DNA of 64,000 nucleotides from UBA1672 sp050633505 (GTDB taxonomy: Bacteria; Pseudomonadota; Alphaproteobacteria; Micavibrionales; Micavibrionaceae): NCBI GenBank assembly GCA_050633505.1, contig JBOEGQ010000003.1:1-64000 (forward strand). The letters are read 5' to 3'. The notes under the pieces are model-generated. The model made no database searches, was not told where the DNA came from, and saw only the letters and a list, made by a program, of their open reading frames with translations. Shown here piece after piece: positions 34,510 to 43,518 of the stretch; positions within the stretch are counted from its first letter, which is position 1, and every line of letters starts with the position of its first letter. Position numbers and translations under genes: made by a program.

Positions 34510-35031
34510 ATGGCGGAAGCAGCTGCACATCATGGTCATTCAGACAAAAAAATGCATAGTGGGGATTTAACGAAGAAATTCGGTTCCGTTGCTATGAAGA
34601 CGGCAGGAGTCGCTGTAAAGGCGGTTGCGCTTTATACTGGTTTTATCTTTGTTGATGGCTTTTTTGATTTTGGTTTGATCCATAGTGAAGGGTGGGCTGA
34701 ATCGGGCCTTGGGGCGTTGAGTAAGGAGTTTCTGTCTCCTGTGACGGCCTCTTTGCCGGAGTTCGTATCCGAAGGTTTCGGGGCAGAGATGCTTACAATG
34801 TTGAAAACGACTTTGAAGTCTATACATAGAGCCTTTGGCGTTACCGATACATTCATTGATAAACCATCTGTTACGCAAAGCAGCGATGCAGATACATATG
34901 GTGGTTCTTTATCTGGTTTTTCAGATTCTATGGACGATCAACAATTTAGCTCTGCCGGAGATACATTAGATGTCTTGTCAGGCGATGGTTCCGGTGCTGA
35001 TGCTGTTTTAGACGCGTTGGAGAACCTCTGA
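34510..35031 (+). CDS. Protein of unknown function divergent from the giant gene
   Basis: 173 residues from the ATG at 34510 (a TTG lies one codon before). The N-terminus is His-rich (AEAAAHHGHSDKKMHSG), followed by a hydrophobic segment (about 29-50, VAMKTAGVAVKAVALYTGFIF) and an amphipathic middle. The C-terminal ~55 residues are Ser/Asp/Gly-rich and acidic (for example DTLDVLSGDGSGADAVLDAL), like an uncleaved C-terminal secretion signal. No family recognised. The promoter carries the Fur box, so co-regulation with the minus-strand pair is likely. Confidence 0.6.
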   Translation: MAEAAAHHGHSDKKMHSGDLTKKFGSVAMKTAGVAVKAVALYTGFIFVDGFFDFGLIHSEGWAESGLGALSKEFLSPVTASLPEFVSEGFGAEMLTMLKTTLKSIHRAFGVTDTFIDKPSVTQSSDADTYGGSLSGFSDSMDDQQFSSAGDTLDVLSGDGSGADAVLDALENL

Positions 35032-35118
35032 CTTTGCCAGTCGTTTTCCATTTATTACGTCACAATGAAGTAGATGTTGAGTCTCTGGCCTCTTCTTTAG
35101 GTGCTGAATAAGCGTTAT

Positions 35119-36036
35119 TCATAAGGGGCGTGAGAGGATATCTTTTATCCAAATACACATGGGATCTAAATGGTTGCGTTCATGCCAGTAGAGATAGAAA
35201 TTGAATGCTCGCAGGTTCAGTTCTTTCGGTGGTTCTTTTAGTGATATTTTGTGATGTAAGGCAAGCTTTTTTGCAATGTTTTTAGGCATGGTGAAGATGA
35301 TGTCGCTCTGTTCACAGAAATATGGGATTGATGCGAAATTGGGAAGAGTAATCACGATGTTTCGTTTTTTCTTTATTTTCGAAAGTGTCAAATCAATCTC
35401 ACCGATTTCATTGCCATGCTCTGTAATAGAGACAATGCCGTGTGCGCTATCTAGATAATCCTCTATTGTGATATTTTTTTCTGAAAGCTTGCTTTGCTGC
35501 CCTATTATACAAACGTGTTTTTCTCGTGATAGGCATAGTGATTTTATTTGCGTTGGAGATGTATCAGGCTCTTTTGCGGACATTGTGAAATGCACATCAC
35601 CTTTTAGAAGTAAGTCAAAATGGTCTCTGGGTTGGCTTTGTATATTGAGTCTCATATGCGGTGCTTTATCTCTCATATGTGCATTTAATGCCGGCAGAAA
35701 AAGTACAGCTTCCAAATCTGGGCAAAAAAAGCGCACGGCTTCTGTAGATGTTGCCGGATCAAAGGCCGGTTCGGATAGAATTTTTCGTATATCGTCCAGT
35801 GTGCTTTGTAGTTGGGGATATATTTCTAGCATACGGGAGCTAAGATCATATCCGTGCCCTGTTTTCACCAAAATAGGGTCTTTAAACGTGTGGCGAAGGC
35901 GCTGTAATGCCCTGCTAACGGCGGGTTGGCTCATGTTGAGTTGTTCCGCAGTGTGAGTGACATGGCGCGTTTCTAACAGCTTTTGCAGCACAATCAGCAG
36001 GTTGAGATCAACAGTTTTTAAATTCACTTCATGCAT
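35119..36036 (-). CDS. LysR-family transcriptional regulator
   Basis: About 305 residues from the ATG at 36036 (an in-frame ATG at 36048 is an alternative). The N-terminal winged HTH is clear: LLIVLQKLLETRHVTHTAEQ, LNMSQPAVSRALQRLR, and DPILVKTGHGY. A ~210-residue effector-binding domain follows. Divergent from the YceI and metallo-hydrolase genes, the classic layout for a LysR activator and its targets. Effector unknown. The sequence resembles the NodD/LinR-like subgroup in length and start, but I would not assign further. Confidence 0.9.
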   Translation of the reverse strand: MHEVNLKTVDLNLLIVLQKLLETRHVTHTAEQLNMSQPAVSRALQRLRHTFKDPILVKTGHGYDLSSRMLEIYPQLQSTLDDIRKILSEPAFDPATSTEAVRFFCPDLEAVLFLPALNAHMRDKAPHMRLNIQSQPRDHFDLLLKGDVHFTMSAKEPDTSPTQIKSLCLSREKHVCIIGQQSKLSEKNITIEDYLDSAHGIVSITEHGNEIGEIDLTLSKIKKKRNIVITLPNFASIPYFCEQSDIIFTMPKNIAKKLALHHKISLKEPPKELNLRAFNFYLYWHERNHLDPMCIWIKDILSRPL

Positions 36037-36065
36037 GATGAATATCATATATATGCATTATATGG

Positions 36066-36086
36066 ATGTAAAGTGCAGTGCTACAT
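36066..36086. promoter_or_regulatory. Candidate LysR operator (inverted repeat)
   Basis: ATGTA (36066-36070) and TACAT (36082-36086) form an inverted repeat separated by 11 bases, inside the 87-base gap between the divergent LysR and YceI starts. Size and location suit a LysR-type binding site; the arms are short, so this is tentative. Confidence 0.35.
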
Positions 36087-36123
36087 TTAAGGGATCATAG
36101 TAAAAAAACAGGATATTAGAATT

Positions 36124-36756
36124 ATGAAACGAAGTTTATCGAAGTTTTTAGCCTTTGCCGTTTTGGGGACAGCTATCGTACCAACAGCATCTTTTGCGCT
36201 TGATCCGTATAATGAGATGCCGGCAGGAGCTTATGAGATTGATAAAACGCATGCATCTCTGGTGTGGAAAGTTGATCATTTGGGATTAAGCGATTATGTC
36301 GCCCGTTTTACTAATATTGATGCGACACTTGATTTTGACCCATCTGCCCCGGAAAAGAGCACAATATCGGTGCGTATTGATCCGAACTCTCTTCGTACTG
36401 ATTATCCGTACCCTGAAGAAGAAGATTTTGATGAAAAGCTGTCTCAGGGGAAAGACTGGATGAATTCGGGCGAATTTCCTGTGATTTTATTTGAATCACG
36501 ATCGGTTGAACGTACAGGCGATAAAACAGGTGTGATGATCGGTGATCTAACATTCTTGGGGATGACGAAATCTGTGAGCCTTGATGTTGAGTTTAATGGT
36601 GCGTTTCTGAAAAAGCCTTTCTCAGGAACTCCGATTTTAGGTTTTTCTGCAACAGGGAAAATTAAACGTTCGGAATTTGGTATGGGAGCATATATCCCCA
36701 ATATCGGAGATGAAGTCACAATTGAAATAGAGGCTGAGTTTAATAAAGCTCAATAA
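36124..36756 (+). CDS. Periplasmic YceI-family protein
   Basis: 210 residues. A signal peptide (about 1-25, ending ASFA) precedes the YceI lipocalin-like beta-barrel: GAYEIDKTHASLVWKVDHLG at the start, then DWMNSGEFPVILFESR, and near the end LGFSATGKIKRSEFGMGAYI. YceI proteins bind isoprenoid or amphiphilic ligands in the periplasm. The stop overlaps the next ATG (TAATG), so it is coupled to the metallo-hydrolase. Confidence 0.92.
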   Translation: MKRSLSKFLAFAVLGTAIVPTASFALDPYNEMPAGAYEIDKTHASLVWKVDHLGLSDYVARFTNIDATLDFDPSAPEKSTISVRIDPNSLRTDYPYPEEEDFDEKLSQGKDWMNSGEFPVILFESRSVERTGDKTGVMIGDLTFLGMTKSVSLDVEFNGAFLKKPFSGTPILGFSATGKIKRSEFGMGAYIPNIGDEVTIEIEAEFNKAQ

Positions 36757-36770
36757 TGGCGAAGGAAAAA

Positions 36771-37862
36771 ATGATGAAAATGAAATTAAGCTTGCTTGCT
36801 TGTGTGGCTGTATTCATGGCACTTCCCATTAATGCATCTGCTGGTGATGGGCATGAACACGACCATGATCGACCTTATAATTATATGCCTGAAGGGGGGT
36901 ATAAATCGACAACAGGATCGCAATATGTTGAGGCCTCTGCGAAAACCATTCTTGGTGAGAATGAAAAAGTTGCAGGTTTATTTGATGCGGCGGTCAAGGA
37001 TCAAACCCTTATACAGCGTTTAACAGAGCGTAGCTATTGGATCTTTACAGGGAATTATAATACAACATTCTATGTGGGCGATAATGGGGTGTTGTTGTTG
37101 GATCCGTTGGATGCTGGTAACGCTCCCAAGGTGCTGAAAGCCATTGTTTCTGTGACGGATAAGCCGGTTCACGCGGTTGTTTATTCTCATAACCATGCCG
37201 ATCATATTGATGGGATTAATGTGTTTGTAGAATATGCAAAAAAGCAAGGGCATACGCTTGATATCATCGCGACGGATAAAACCGTGGCAAAGCAGAAATT
37301 CCTAAAATCGTCGTTGCCTATGCCAACTAAAATACTTCCATTCTTAGGCGGGAACATACAATTTGAGGGGCAGACGCTTCGGGTACATGGCTTTGAGCAT
37401 GCCGCCCATACGGATGATAGTGCAATGTGGATTTTGGAGGAGGAGGGCATCCTTCATATTCCTGACTATGTGAACCCTGACCAAATGCCGTTTTTGGAAT
37501 TTGGCGGATCTGAAAACTATGTTTATTATCGTCATAATCTGGATGCCATTGCGAATGCACAATGGACAATATTTTCAAGTGGACATGGTAATGTCGGACG
37601 TAAGGCGGATATTGCCTTTATGCAGGAGTATTTGAATGATCTGGAACATGCGGCCAAACAGGCATCTTCTAAGGTGAATTGGGATAAGCTTTTTGCGGCG
37701 CAACCAAATAACCATGAGGCTCTCATGCATTCTTATAAAGTTGAGCAGGCGCGTATTGGAACGAACATTTTACGTGCTAAATATGGATCATATTATGGAT
37801 TCGAGGCATCTGTTCCATATCAGGTTGGTATGGCTGCCGGTGCAATGGCGAGCTATAAATAA
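36771..37862 (+). CDS. Exported metallo-beta-lactamase-fold hydrolase
   Basis: 363 residues from the ATG at 36771, preceded by aaggaa; the ATG at 36756, which overlaps the YceI stop, is possible too. A signal peptide (KLSLLACVAVFMALPINASA) and a His-rich start (GDGHEHDHDR) precede an MBL fold. The zinc motif is SHNHADH, with later ligands at HAAHTDD, HIPDYV and SSGHGN. Members hydrolyse diverse substrates such as lactones and sulphates; substrate unknown. Forms an operon with yceI under likely LysR control. Terminator follows. Confidence 0.88.
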   Translation: MMKMKLSLLACVAVFMALPINASAGDGHEHDHDRPYNYMPEGGYKSTTGSQYVEASAKTILGENEKVAGLFDAAVKDQTLIQRLTERSYWIFTGNYNTTFYVGDNGVLLLDPLDAGNAPKVLKAIVSVTDKPVHAVVYSHNHADHIDGINVFVEYAKKQGHTLDIIATDKTVAKQKFLKSSLPMPTKILPFLGGNIQFEGQTLRVHGFEHAAHTDDSAMWILEEEGILHIPDYVNPDQMPFLEFGGSENYVYYRHNLDAIANAQWTIFSSGHGNVGRKADIAFMQEYLNDLEHAAKQASSKVNWDKLFAAQPNNHEALMHSYKVEQARIGTNILRAKYGSYYGFEASVPYQVGMAAGAMASYK

Positions 37863-37881
37863 GACTAAATATTTTTAAAAG

Positions 37882-37922
37882 CAGGCATGATCGAAGGAGA
37901 CTTTGATCTGTCTGTTTTTTTT
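37882..37922 (+). terminator. Rho-independent terminator
   Basis: Stem caggcatgatc / gatctgtctg (one bulged T, one G-U), loop of 12 bases, then eight T (37915-37922). It closes the YceI/metallo-hydrolase operon. Confidence 0.7.
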
Positions 37923-38268
37923 ATGTAGTGGTAGACATAAACAGAGAGTTCTCGATCCAAATCATGGATGTACACTAGCTTGGTGGGGTGTTTTAATGGG
38001 TGTGCCACTGGATGATGGGCTTGAACTGTGACCAGCATATGATAACGAAGTTTTAACTTGGTTTGGAAGAACGTAACTAAAAGTTACTTATCAAATATTT
38101 GTTCTAAGAAAAATTATGAATGTCCGCGTAATGGTCGGGAGTAGAAATAATATCTAGTCTGTTTACTGGGTGAACCTATTTTCATCTGCACATAATCTGC
38201 ACATAAATTCCTGAGACTTTCCATTTAGCGGTCATATGCTCTGCACTTCCTTAGTTCATAAAGGAAGT
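37923..38268. other. Noncoding gap upstream of the DUF4173/two-component operon
   Basis: About 345 bases without a gene. It must hold the promoter of the downstream operon. I see no clear repeat, RNA or operator. An aaagga ribosome-binding site lies at the very end. Confidence 0.4.
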
Positions 38269-38445
38269 ATGAAAAACACAAACAACATCGTCGATTTGAG
38301 AACAAGGAAGCCGCTACATCCAATTTTGGAACAGGCTCTTTTCGTTGTGCCCAGAAGTGTGCAGCGGGATGCGTGGTGGTTAGTGGACAACCATTCACAT
38401 CAGAACAAAACATCTTCATGCAAAGGGATTAATAATGAAGCATAA
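38269..38445 (+). CDS. Small hydrophilic protein upstream of DUF4173 gene
   Basis: 58 residues from the ATG at 38269, with aagga just upstream. It starts MKNTNNIVDLRTRKPLHPIL and is basic and non-hydrophobic; no family is recognised. Its 3' end overlaps the next start by 11 bases, so it is probably co-translated with the DUF4173 gene. Confidence 0.5.
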   Translation: MKNTNNIVDLRTRKPLHPILEQALFVVPRSVQRDAWWLVDNHSHQNKTSSCKGINNEA

Positions 38446-39940
38446 ACACTTAAACTATATTTTATCGCCAGCCGGCATGTCTACCAAGGCAAAAGCTCTT
38501 TCGGCATTTTCTTTGGTCATATTAGCAGACTTCTTATTTTACGGTCATGCCATGGGGTGGACTGTTGGTTTATTTGGGATTGTACTGGTTGCCACATTTG
38601 CACTTCACAATATGGCATTTCTTAAATCTCGTATGGGGGTGGTCATAATTTCTCTTACGCTTGGGCAATGTATTCTACAAATAGAAAAACAAAGCTTATT
38701 ATCATTTTCACTTATGGCGCTAGGGCTAATCAGTCTATCATTGATGAAACGAAATGACTGGAAGAGCGATGCGCTTACATGGGTAAAGTTATGCATTTCA
38801 TTTTGTTTACGTTTTATGCGGCCATTGAACAAATTTGCTATGGCTTATCAACGTATTCTGAGCCAATATACAACATCGAGCGTAATCCTAACTGCCATAC
38901 GTGGTTGGTTTTTACCTCTCACTTTCTCTCTGATGTTTCTCTATTTGTTTTCAAATGCCAATCCAATTATGGGGGGCTGGTTTGATGGCATTGATTTATT
39001 CTGGCTCTTCTCAGGTTTATCAGCATGGCGCGTTGCGTTCTGGCTCATAATGGCGGCAATAACATTCGCAATCATTAGGCCAAGACTTAAGTCGCGAGTA
39101 AAACGTGTTAAGTCTCCTGTTTATTATAAAAAAGAGAAAAGCATGGGGTTTACGGAATGGGCATTTTCAAAGGACGCTGTCTTCCGTTCTCTCATCATCT
39201 TTAATCTAATGTTTGCATTTCAAACAGTAATGGACATGAATTACTTATGGGCTGGTAGTGATTTACCAGAAGGTATTTCATATGCAAAATATGCCCATAA
39301 AGGGGCGTACCCTTTAATTGTTACCGCTTTATTGGCGGGGTTGTTTGTACTTATTACACAAGGTTCAAAAAAAGAAGTCTCTAAATCAAGATCTATTATT
39401 CAACTTATGTACCTCTGGATTGCTCAGAATGTATTACTCGTATTTTCTTCGATCTACCGTACATCCATATATGTTGAGGTTTATGCATTAACGTATTGGC
39501 GTGTGGCTGCTTTTATTTGGATGGGGCTTGTTGCCTTTGGGTTAATTTGGATTGTCGTGCGCGGGTTTATGGGCAAGTCAAATGCTTGGTTGATTAACGC
39601 AAATGTAATTACGTTGTTAACCGTTTTATATGTTACGAGCTTTGTGAATATTGGTGGTATAATTGCACATTATAACATAGAGCATTCACGCGAAGTGTCA
39701 GGCAAAGGTGTTAATCTGGATACGCGTTATCTGGAAAGAATTGGATATACTTCAATTCCTTACTTAATTGAGTTTTCGAAAGAGCATAAGATTCATGACC
39801 GTATCTTGTATATGGAAGGTGAAGAAGAAAAATACGATACTATTACAGAAATGAAACTTGACTTAATGAGAGACATGGACGATTGGAGACGTTGGACGTA
39901 TAGTGAATACCGCCTGATAAAGACGATTGAAAGCAAGTAA
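38435..39940 (+). CDS. DUF4173/DUF4153-type multi-pass membrane protein
   Basis: 501 residues with about 11 transmembrane helices. Characteristic stretches include GWFLPLTFSLMFLYLFSNANP, the charged YLWAGSDLPEGISYAKYAHK loop and YPLIVTALLAG, then an ALTYWRVAAFIWMGLVAFG helix. The ~80-residue C-terminal soluble part begins YNIEHSR, reaches LDTRYLERIGYTS, and ends with a WRRWTYSEYRL motif. These match the DUF4173 family, often encoded next to two-component systems in proteobacteria. It is 2 bases upstream of the response regulator gene, so all three probably act together; a sensory or transport role is inferred. Confidence 0.82.
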   Translation: MKHKHLNYILSPAGMSTKAKALSAFSLVILADFLFYGHAMGWTVGLFGIVLVATFALHNMAFLKSRMGVVIISLTLGQCILQIEKQSLLSFSLMALGLISLSLMKRNDWKSDALTWVKLCISFCLRFMRPLNKFAMAYQRILSQYTTSSVILTAIRGWFLPLTFSLMFLYLFSNANPIMGGWFDGIDLFWLFSGLSAWRVAFWLIMAAITFAIIRPRLKSRVKRVKSPVYYKKEKSMGFTEWAFSKDAVFRSLIIFNLMFAFQTVMDMNYLWAGSDLPEGISYAKYAHKGAYPLIVTALLAGLFVLITQGSKKEVSKSRSIIQLMYLWIAQNVLLVFSSIYRTSIYVEVYALTYWRVAAFIWMGLVAFGLIWIVVRGFMGKSNAWLINANVITLLTVLYVTSFVNIGGIIAHYNIEHSREVSGKGVNLDTRYLERIGYTSIPYLIEFSKEHKIHDRILYMEGEEEKYDTITEMKLDLMRDMDDWRRWTYSEYRLIKTIESK

Positions 39941-39942
39941 AA

Positions 39943-40632
39943 ATGAGCAAAACTATTCTAGTGGTTGATGATGACCCGCATATCAGAGAAGTCGTTACAT
40001 TTGCTCTTGAAAAGGCTGGTATGGGATTTGTTGAAGCATCAAACGGTCAAGACGGTCTGTCTGAATTTAACCGGCAGAAAACAGATATGATTATCTTAGA
40101 TATCAATATGCCTGAGATGGATGGTTTAGATGTATGTAAGGAAGTGCGAAAAACATCTGATGTGCCCATTCTGTTCTTATCATCCAGAGATGATGAAATA
40201 GATCGTGTTTTAGGGCTTGAATTAGGAGCAGATGATTATCTAACAAAACCATTTAGCCCGCGTGAACTGATTGCGCGCGTAAAAGCCATATTAAAGCGTT
40301 CATACCCACCGGCAGAGAAACAAGCGGATACAAGTGAAGTTTGTACGGTAGGGAGCCTGGTAATAGAACCTGAAAAACATAAGGTATACTGGGACAAAAA
40401 AGAGATTTTCTTAACAGCGACAGAGTTTTCAATATTGCATGGAATGATACAGCATCCTGAGCGTGTTTTCGATAGAGATCAGATTATGTCTATGGCGTAT
40501 GATATGAACATTAATGTTAGTGATCGAACAATAGACAGTCATATAAGACATATGCGCCAAAAGCTTTCAGAAGTTGACTGTGATCATATTATTCAAACGG
40601 TTCATGGCGTAGGGTACAGATTAACGCCATGA
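39943..40632 (+). CDS. OmpR-family response regulator
   Basis: 229 residues. The receiver domain has the acidic pocket (VVDDD), phosphoacceptor D53 in MIILDINMPEMDG, the switch residue in LFLSSRD and the Lys in LTKPFSPREL. The C-terminal winged helix (about 130-229) has LTATEFSILHGMI and the recognition region DRTIDSHIRHMRQKL, ending VHGVGYRLTP. Its stop overlaps the kinase start (ATGA). Targets are unknown; autoregulation of the operon is common in such systems. Confidence 0.95.
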   Translation: MSKTILVVDDDPHIREVVTFALEKAGMGFVEASNGQDGLSEFNRQKTDMIILDINMPEMDGLDVCKEVRKTSDVPILFLSSRDDEIDRVLGLELGADDYLTKPFSPRELIARVKAILKRSYPPAEKQADTSEVCTVGSLVIEPEKHKVYWDKKEIFLTATEFSILHGMIQHPERVFDRDQIMSMAYDMNINVSDRTIDSHIRHMRQKLSEVDCDHIIQTVHGVGYRLTP

Positions 40633-42227
40633 TAAAAACTAAAGCTAGATTTAAGCTCAGAAGTATTTTACTCGTCGTAAATTTAACAGTTTTAATTTTA
40701 CCGCTTGTTGGCCTTTTTTTCTTTCGTTTCTATGAAAATGTCCTTATTCAGCAAACTGAAAGTGAGCTTATTTCACAAGGCGCCGTTATTGCTGCAATCT
40801 ATAAGAATGAAATAAAGAGTAGCATTTCTGCTGATGGAAGTTATGGGATTTCTGCGGCTCCTGAGAGCTTAAATAACATTGATGAATATTACACCCCGAT
40901 AAACCCACAGATAGATTTTTCTACTGCTCAATTACTTCCGTCACGTCCTGATGGCGTTGTAAGCGTACAAACCAGTATCGCCGAAGAGAAGATAAAAGCT
41001 GTATTATCGCCGATTTTAGAAGATGCAAAAAGAACAACATTATCGGGTGTTAGGGTTCTCAATTATCAAGGCATTGTTGTCGCAGGGCGTTCTGAGATAG
41101 GCGTTGATTTTTCAGGTGTATATGAGGTTGAAAAAGCCCTGTCGGGATATTACACAAGTGTTATACGCCAAAGGGTTTCAGACAACGCACCGCCTGCAAT
41201 GGCATCTATTAGCCGCGGCACAGGAATTAGATTATTCGTGGCGTTTCCAATGATTGAGGATGGCCGTGTTTGGGGCGTTGTTTACTTATCCAGAACACCT
41301 CAAAACATATTAAAGCACCTGTATGCGGAGAAGGAGAAAGTCATCATAGCAGGCTTAACGCTAGTCGCTTTAACACTCCTTATCGCATTACTGACTTCAT
41401 ATACAATTTCCAAACCCATTCATCGTCTTATTAGAAGAACAAGAGAGTTCTCAGAGGGGAACAAAGAAGCGTTCAGACAAGGGCGTGTATCTGATGTTCA
41501 AGAGATTGAATGGCTCTCACAGAGTTTCTCAAACATGGCAAAATTATTGGATGATAGATCCGAATATATCAAAGATTTTGCAATGCATGTGTCACATGAA
41601 TTTAAAACACCGATGACATCTATACAAGGATCAGCGGAACTTTTACTTGAGCATCTCGATGATATGGAAGACGAGAAAAAACGTAAATTTCTATCTAACA
41701 TCATCACTGACAGTGACCGTTTGAAGCGCCTTGTAAAACGTCTGCTGGATTTGGCAAAGGCCGATAATGTTCAGGCAACACAGGAAATAAGTTCTATAAA
41801 TCAGGTTCTTGAAGCCTTGGAAGGTCGATATAAAGATTTGGGGTTAACGCTGCAATTTGATCTTGATGATGAATATGTACATAGAATTAGCCGTGAACAC
41901 CTTGAAACTATTTTCTCAAATCTATGTGATAACGCATTACAGCATGGCGCTAGTAACATGAGTATTGAGGCCCAAGAAAATAAGGACGGTTTATCACTTA
42001 TTATTTGTGATGACGGAACAGGAATTTCAAAGGCAAATCTAGATAATGTATTCACTCCATTCTTCACAACAAGAAGGCAGGATGGAGGAACAGGTCTGGG
42101 TCTTGGTATTGTTCAATCACTTTTGCATACTCATGATGGTGATATTAAGGCCATCCAAAACGAAAGAGGTGCGTGCTTGTTCATCAATTTTTTTCAGAGA
42201 ATAAATCTTACAATGGAGCAGCATTAG
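40629..42227 (+). CDS. Membrane sensor histidine kinase
   Basis: 532 residues. Transmembrane helices at about 12-32 and 237-258 enclose a ~200-residue periplasmic sensor. A HAMP-like segment (SKPIHRLIRRTREFSEGN) and a dimerisation domain with phosphoacceptor H323 (HVSHEFKTPMT) follow. The ATPase domain shows the N box (NLCDNALQHGA), G1 (DDGTGIS) and G2 (GTGLGLGIVQ). The periplasmic part (for example ISAAPESLNNIDEYYTP) resembles ChvG/CreC-type sensors. Ligand unknown. It phosphorylates the response regulator encoded just upstream. Confidence 0.94.
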   Translation: MIKTKARFKLRSILLVVNLTVLILPLVGLFFFRFYENVLIQQTESELISQGAVIAAIYKNEIKSSISADGSYGISAAPESLNNIDEYYTPINPQIDFSTAQLLPSRPDGVVSVQTSIAEEKIKAVLSPILEDAKRTTLSGVRVLNYQGIVVAGRSEIGVDFSGVYEVEKALSGYYTSVIRQRVSDNAPPAMASISRGTGIRLFVAFPMIEDGRVWGVVYLSRTPQNILKHLYAEKEKVIIAGLTLVALTLLIALLTSYTISKPIHRLIRRTREFSEGNKEAFRQGRVSDVQEIEWLSQSFSNMAKLLDDRSEYIKDFAMHVSHEFKTPMTSIQGSAELLLEHLDDMEDEKKRKFLSNIITDSDRLKRLVKRLLDLAKADNVQATQEISSINQVLEALEGRYKDLGLTLQFDLDDEYVHRISREHLETIFSNLCDNALQHGASNMSIEAQENKDGLSLIICDDGTGISKANLDNVFTPFFTTRRQDGGTGLGLGIVQSLLHTHDGDIKAIQNERGACLFINFFQRINLTMEQH

Positions 42228-42405
42228 CTGAGATTATTCTTTATGGCACGGCCTTGCTTCACCCCTATAAGGTGTGTTGTGTTTACAGAACATTCTTTCG
42301 GTTGTATAAGGTTTAAGGTCATTTTCGACCTAAAGCAGACGTTCGCGAAGTGGACACCTTGTTTATAAGGAGTCTACATAACAATCTCAAAAAGGAAGTA
42401 AACAA

Positions 42406-43206
42406 ATGACTGTTGCCAATGACATATCATTTACCAAAGTTGACAAAAAGTTCATTCCAAAAGCCAGAGGTGTTAAAGAAGTCCAAATACAAAATTCCAC
42501 GCCTGACCACGATTGTGCACAAGGACGATTGCGTATGGAATCTGTAGGTAATGCCCGCTACGGAAAAAAGCACCCGATTTTGACGAAAAACGGCGAAACT
42601 GTAGGTGCTGTGAAGGACGGTTTCAGATCTGTCGGGTATACATATTGTTTTGTGTATTCTGATGTGGCTGCTGCATTCGCTATTACCCATTCATACTTTC
42701 GTTCAACCAAAGACTGTTTGTCATTTTTAGGGCCGGATGGTCGTTTTGGCTTATTCGATAGCACACCGAAGTTCATGCCTCTTAATACTATTGTTCTTGG
42801 CTCCGGTTGGAATGACCAAACTAAAGGATTTATGCTTCTAAGAGAAGGTGAACGTCTAGTCATCGTTAGTTCCGTTGGGATAGCAACTGTTGATATGCGC
42901 AATCGAAGCTTGGTTGGAATGATTGAATTTGAGCGCACAGGTTATGATTTGGTATGTGATATGTCGCCAGTGGTAGATAACATCGCTGTTGCTGCATGCA
43001 GCTACCTGCATGACGACCCTGTAACAGGGGAGCCTAAATATGAAAACTATTTGAGAGTTTATGATGTGTATGAAGGTAGGCTCCTAGGGGAAACGGATTT
43101 AGGCTCTCTCAATCGAGGCTGGCAGCAATTGCGTTATAGCGATTGCGGCCGCTATTTGAATGTAATATGCAAGGAAGAAAATATAGTTCTCGAAATGACA
43201 TCGTGA
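42406..43206 (+). CDS. Protein of unknown function, possibly a beta-propeller
   Basis: 266 residues with a good Shine-Dalgarno (aaggaag). No signal peptide. Repeated beta-rich stretches such as ERLVIVSSVGIATVDMRNR, NYLRVYDVYEGRLLGETDLG and WQQLRYSDCGRYLNVICKEE recall WD40/quinoprotein-like blades, with a lone N-terminal region. The family is not recognised. It lies 180 bases after the two-component genes and is probably transcribed separately. Confidence 0.55.
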   Translation: MTVANDISFTKVDKKFIPKARGVKEVQIQNSTPDHDCAQGRLRMESVGNARYGKKHPILTKNGETVGAVKDGFRSVGYTYCFVYSDVAAAFAITHSYFRSTKDCLSFLGPDGRFGLFDSTPKFMPLNTIVLGSGWNDQTKGFMLLREGERLVIVSSVGIATVDMRNRSLVGMIEFERTGYDLVCDMSPVVDNIAVAACSYLHDDPVTGEPKYENYLRVYDVYEGRLLGETDLGSLNRGWQQLRYSDCGRYLNVICKEENIVLEMTS

Positions 43207-43432
43207 GTTTTTGAGTGGTAATAAAGCCGTGATATCGAGTCATATATAAGAATTCTCACAGGCTCGAACTGTGCTTTATAAACTCAGTAAATACTTTGCG
43301 AGGACACTGTCTATTTTGACCCTAGAGGAGTTGAACCGGAAAATCGATGAAAATCAGAGGGTTAGATTTGTTTTAGCCCGCGGTCACTTTGGGTGTTTGG
43401 AAAACCTTCTTTAAAATCAATGAGGTAGGTTA

Positions 43433-43518
43433 TGGTGGGCCTGGCCGGACTTGAACCGGCACGTCCATACGGACAACAGATTTTAAGTCTGCAGCGTCTA
43501 CCATTCCGCCACAGGCCC
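43433..43518 (-). tRNA. tRNA-Leu (UAA)
   Basis: The minus strand gives an 86-base cloverleaf including an encoded CCA: acceptor GGGCCTG / CAGGCCC, a long variable arm as in class II leucine tRNAs, an anticodon loop CTTAAAA (anticodon TAA) in the stem GCAGA / TCTGT, and a T arm containing GGTTCAAGTCC. Confidence 0.96.

Noticed and set aside
35035..35112. 25-codon frame after the 173-residue gene
   Set aside because: Too short to support, with a TTG start and no ribosome-binding site.
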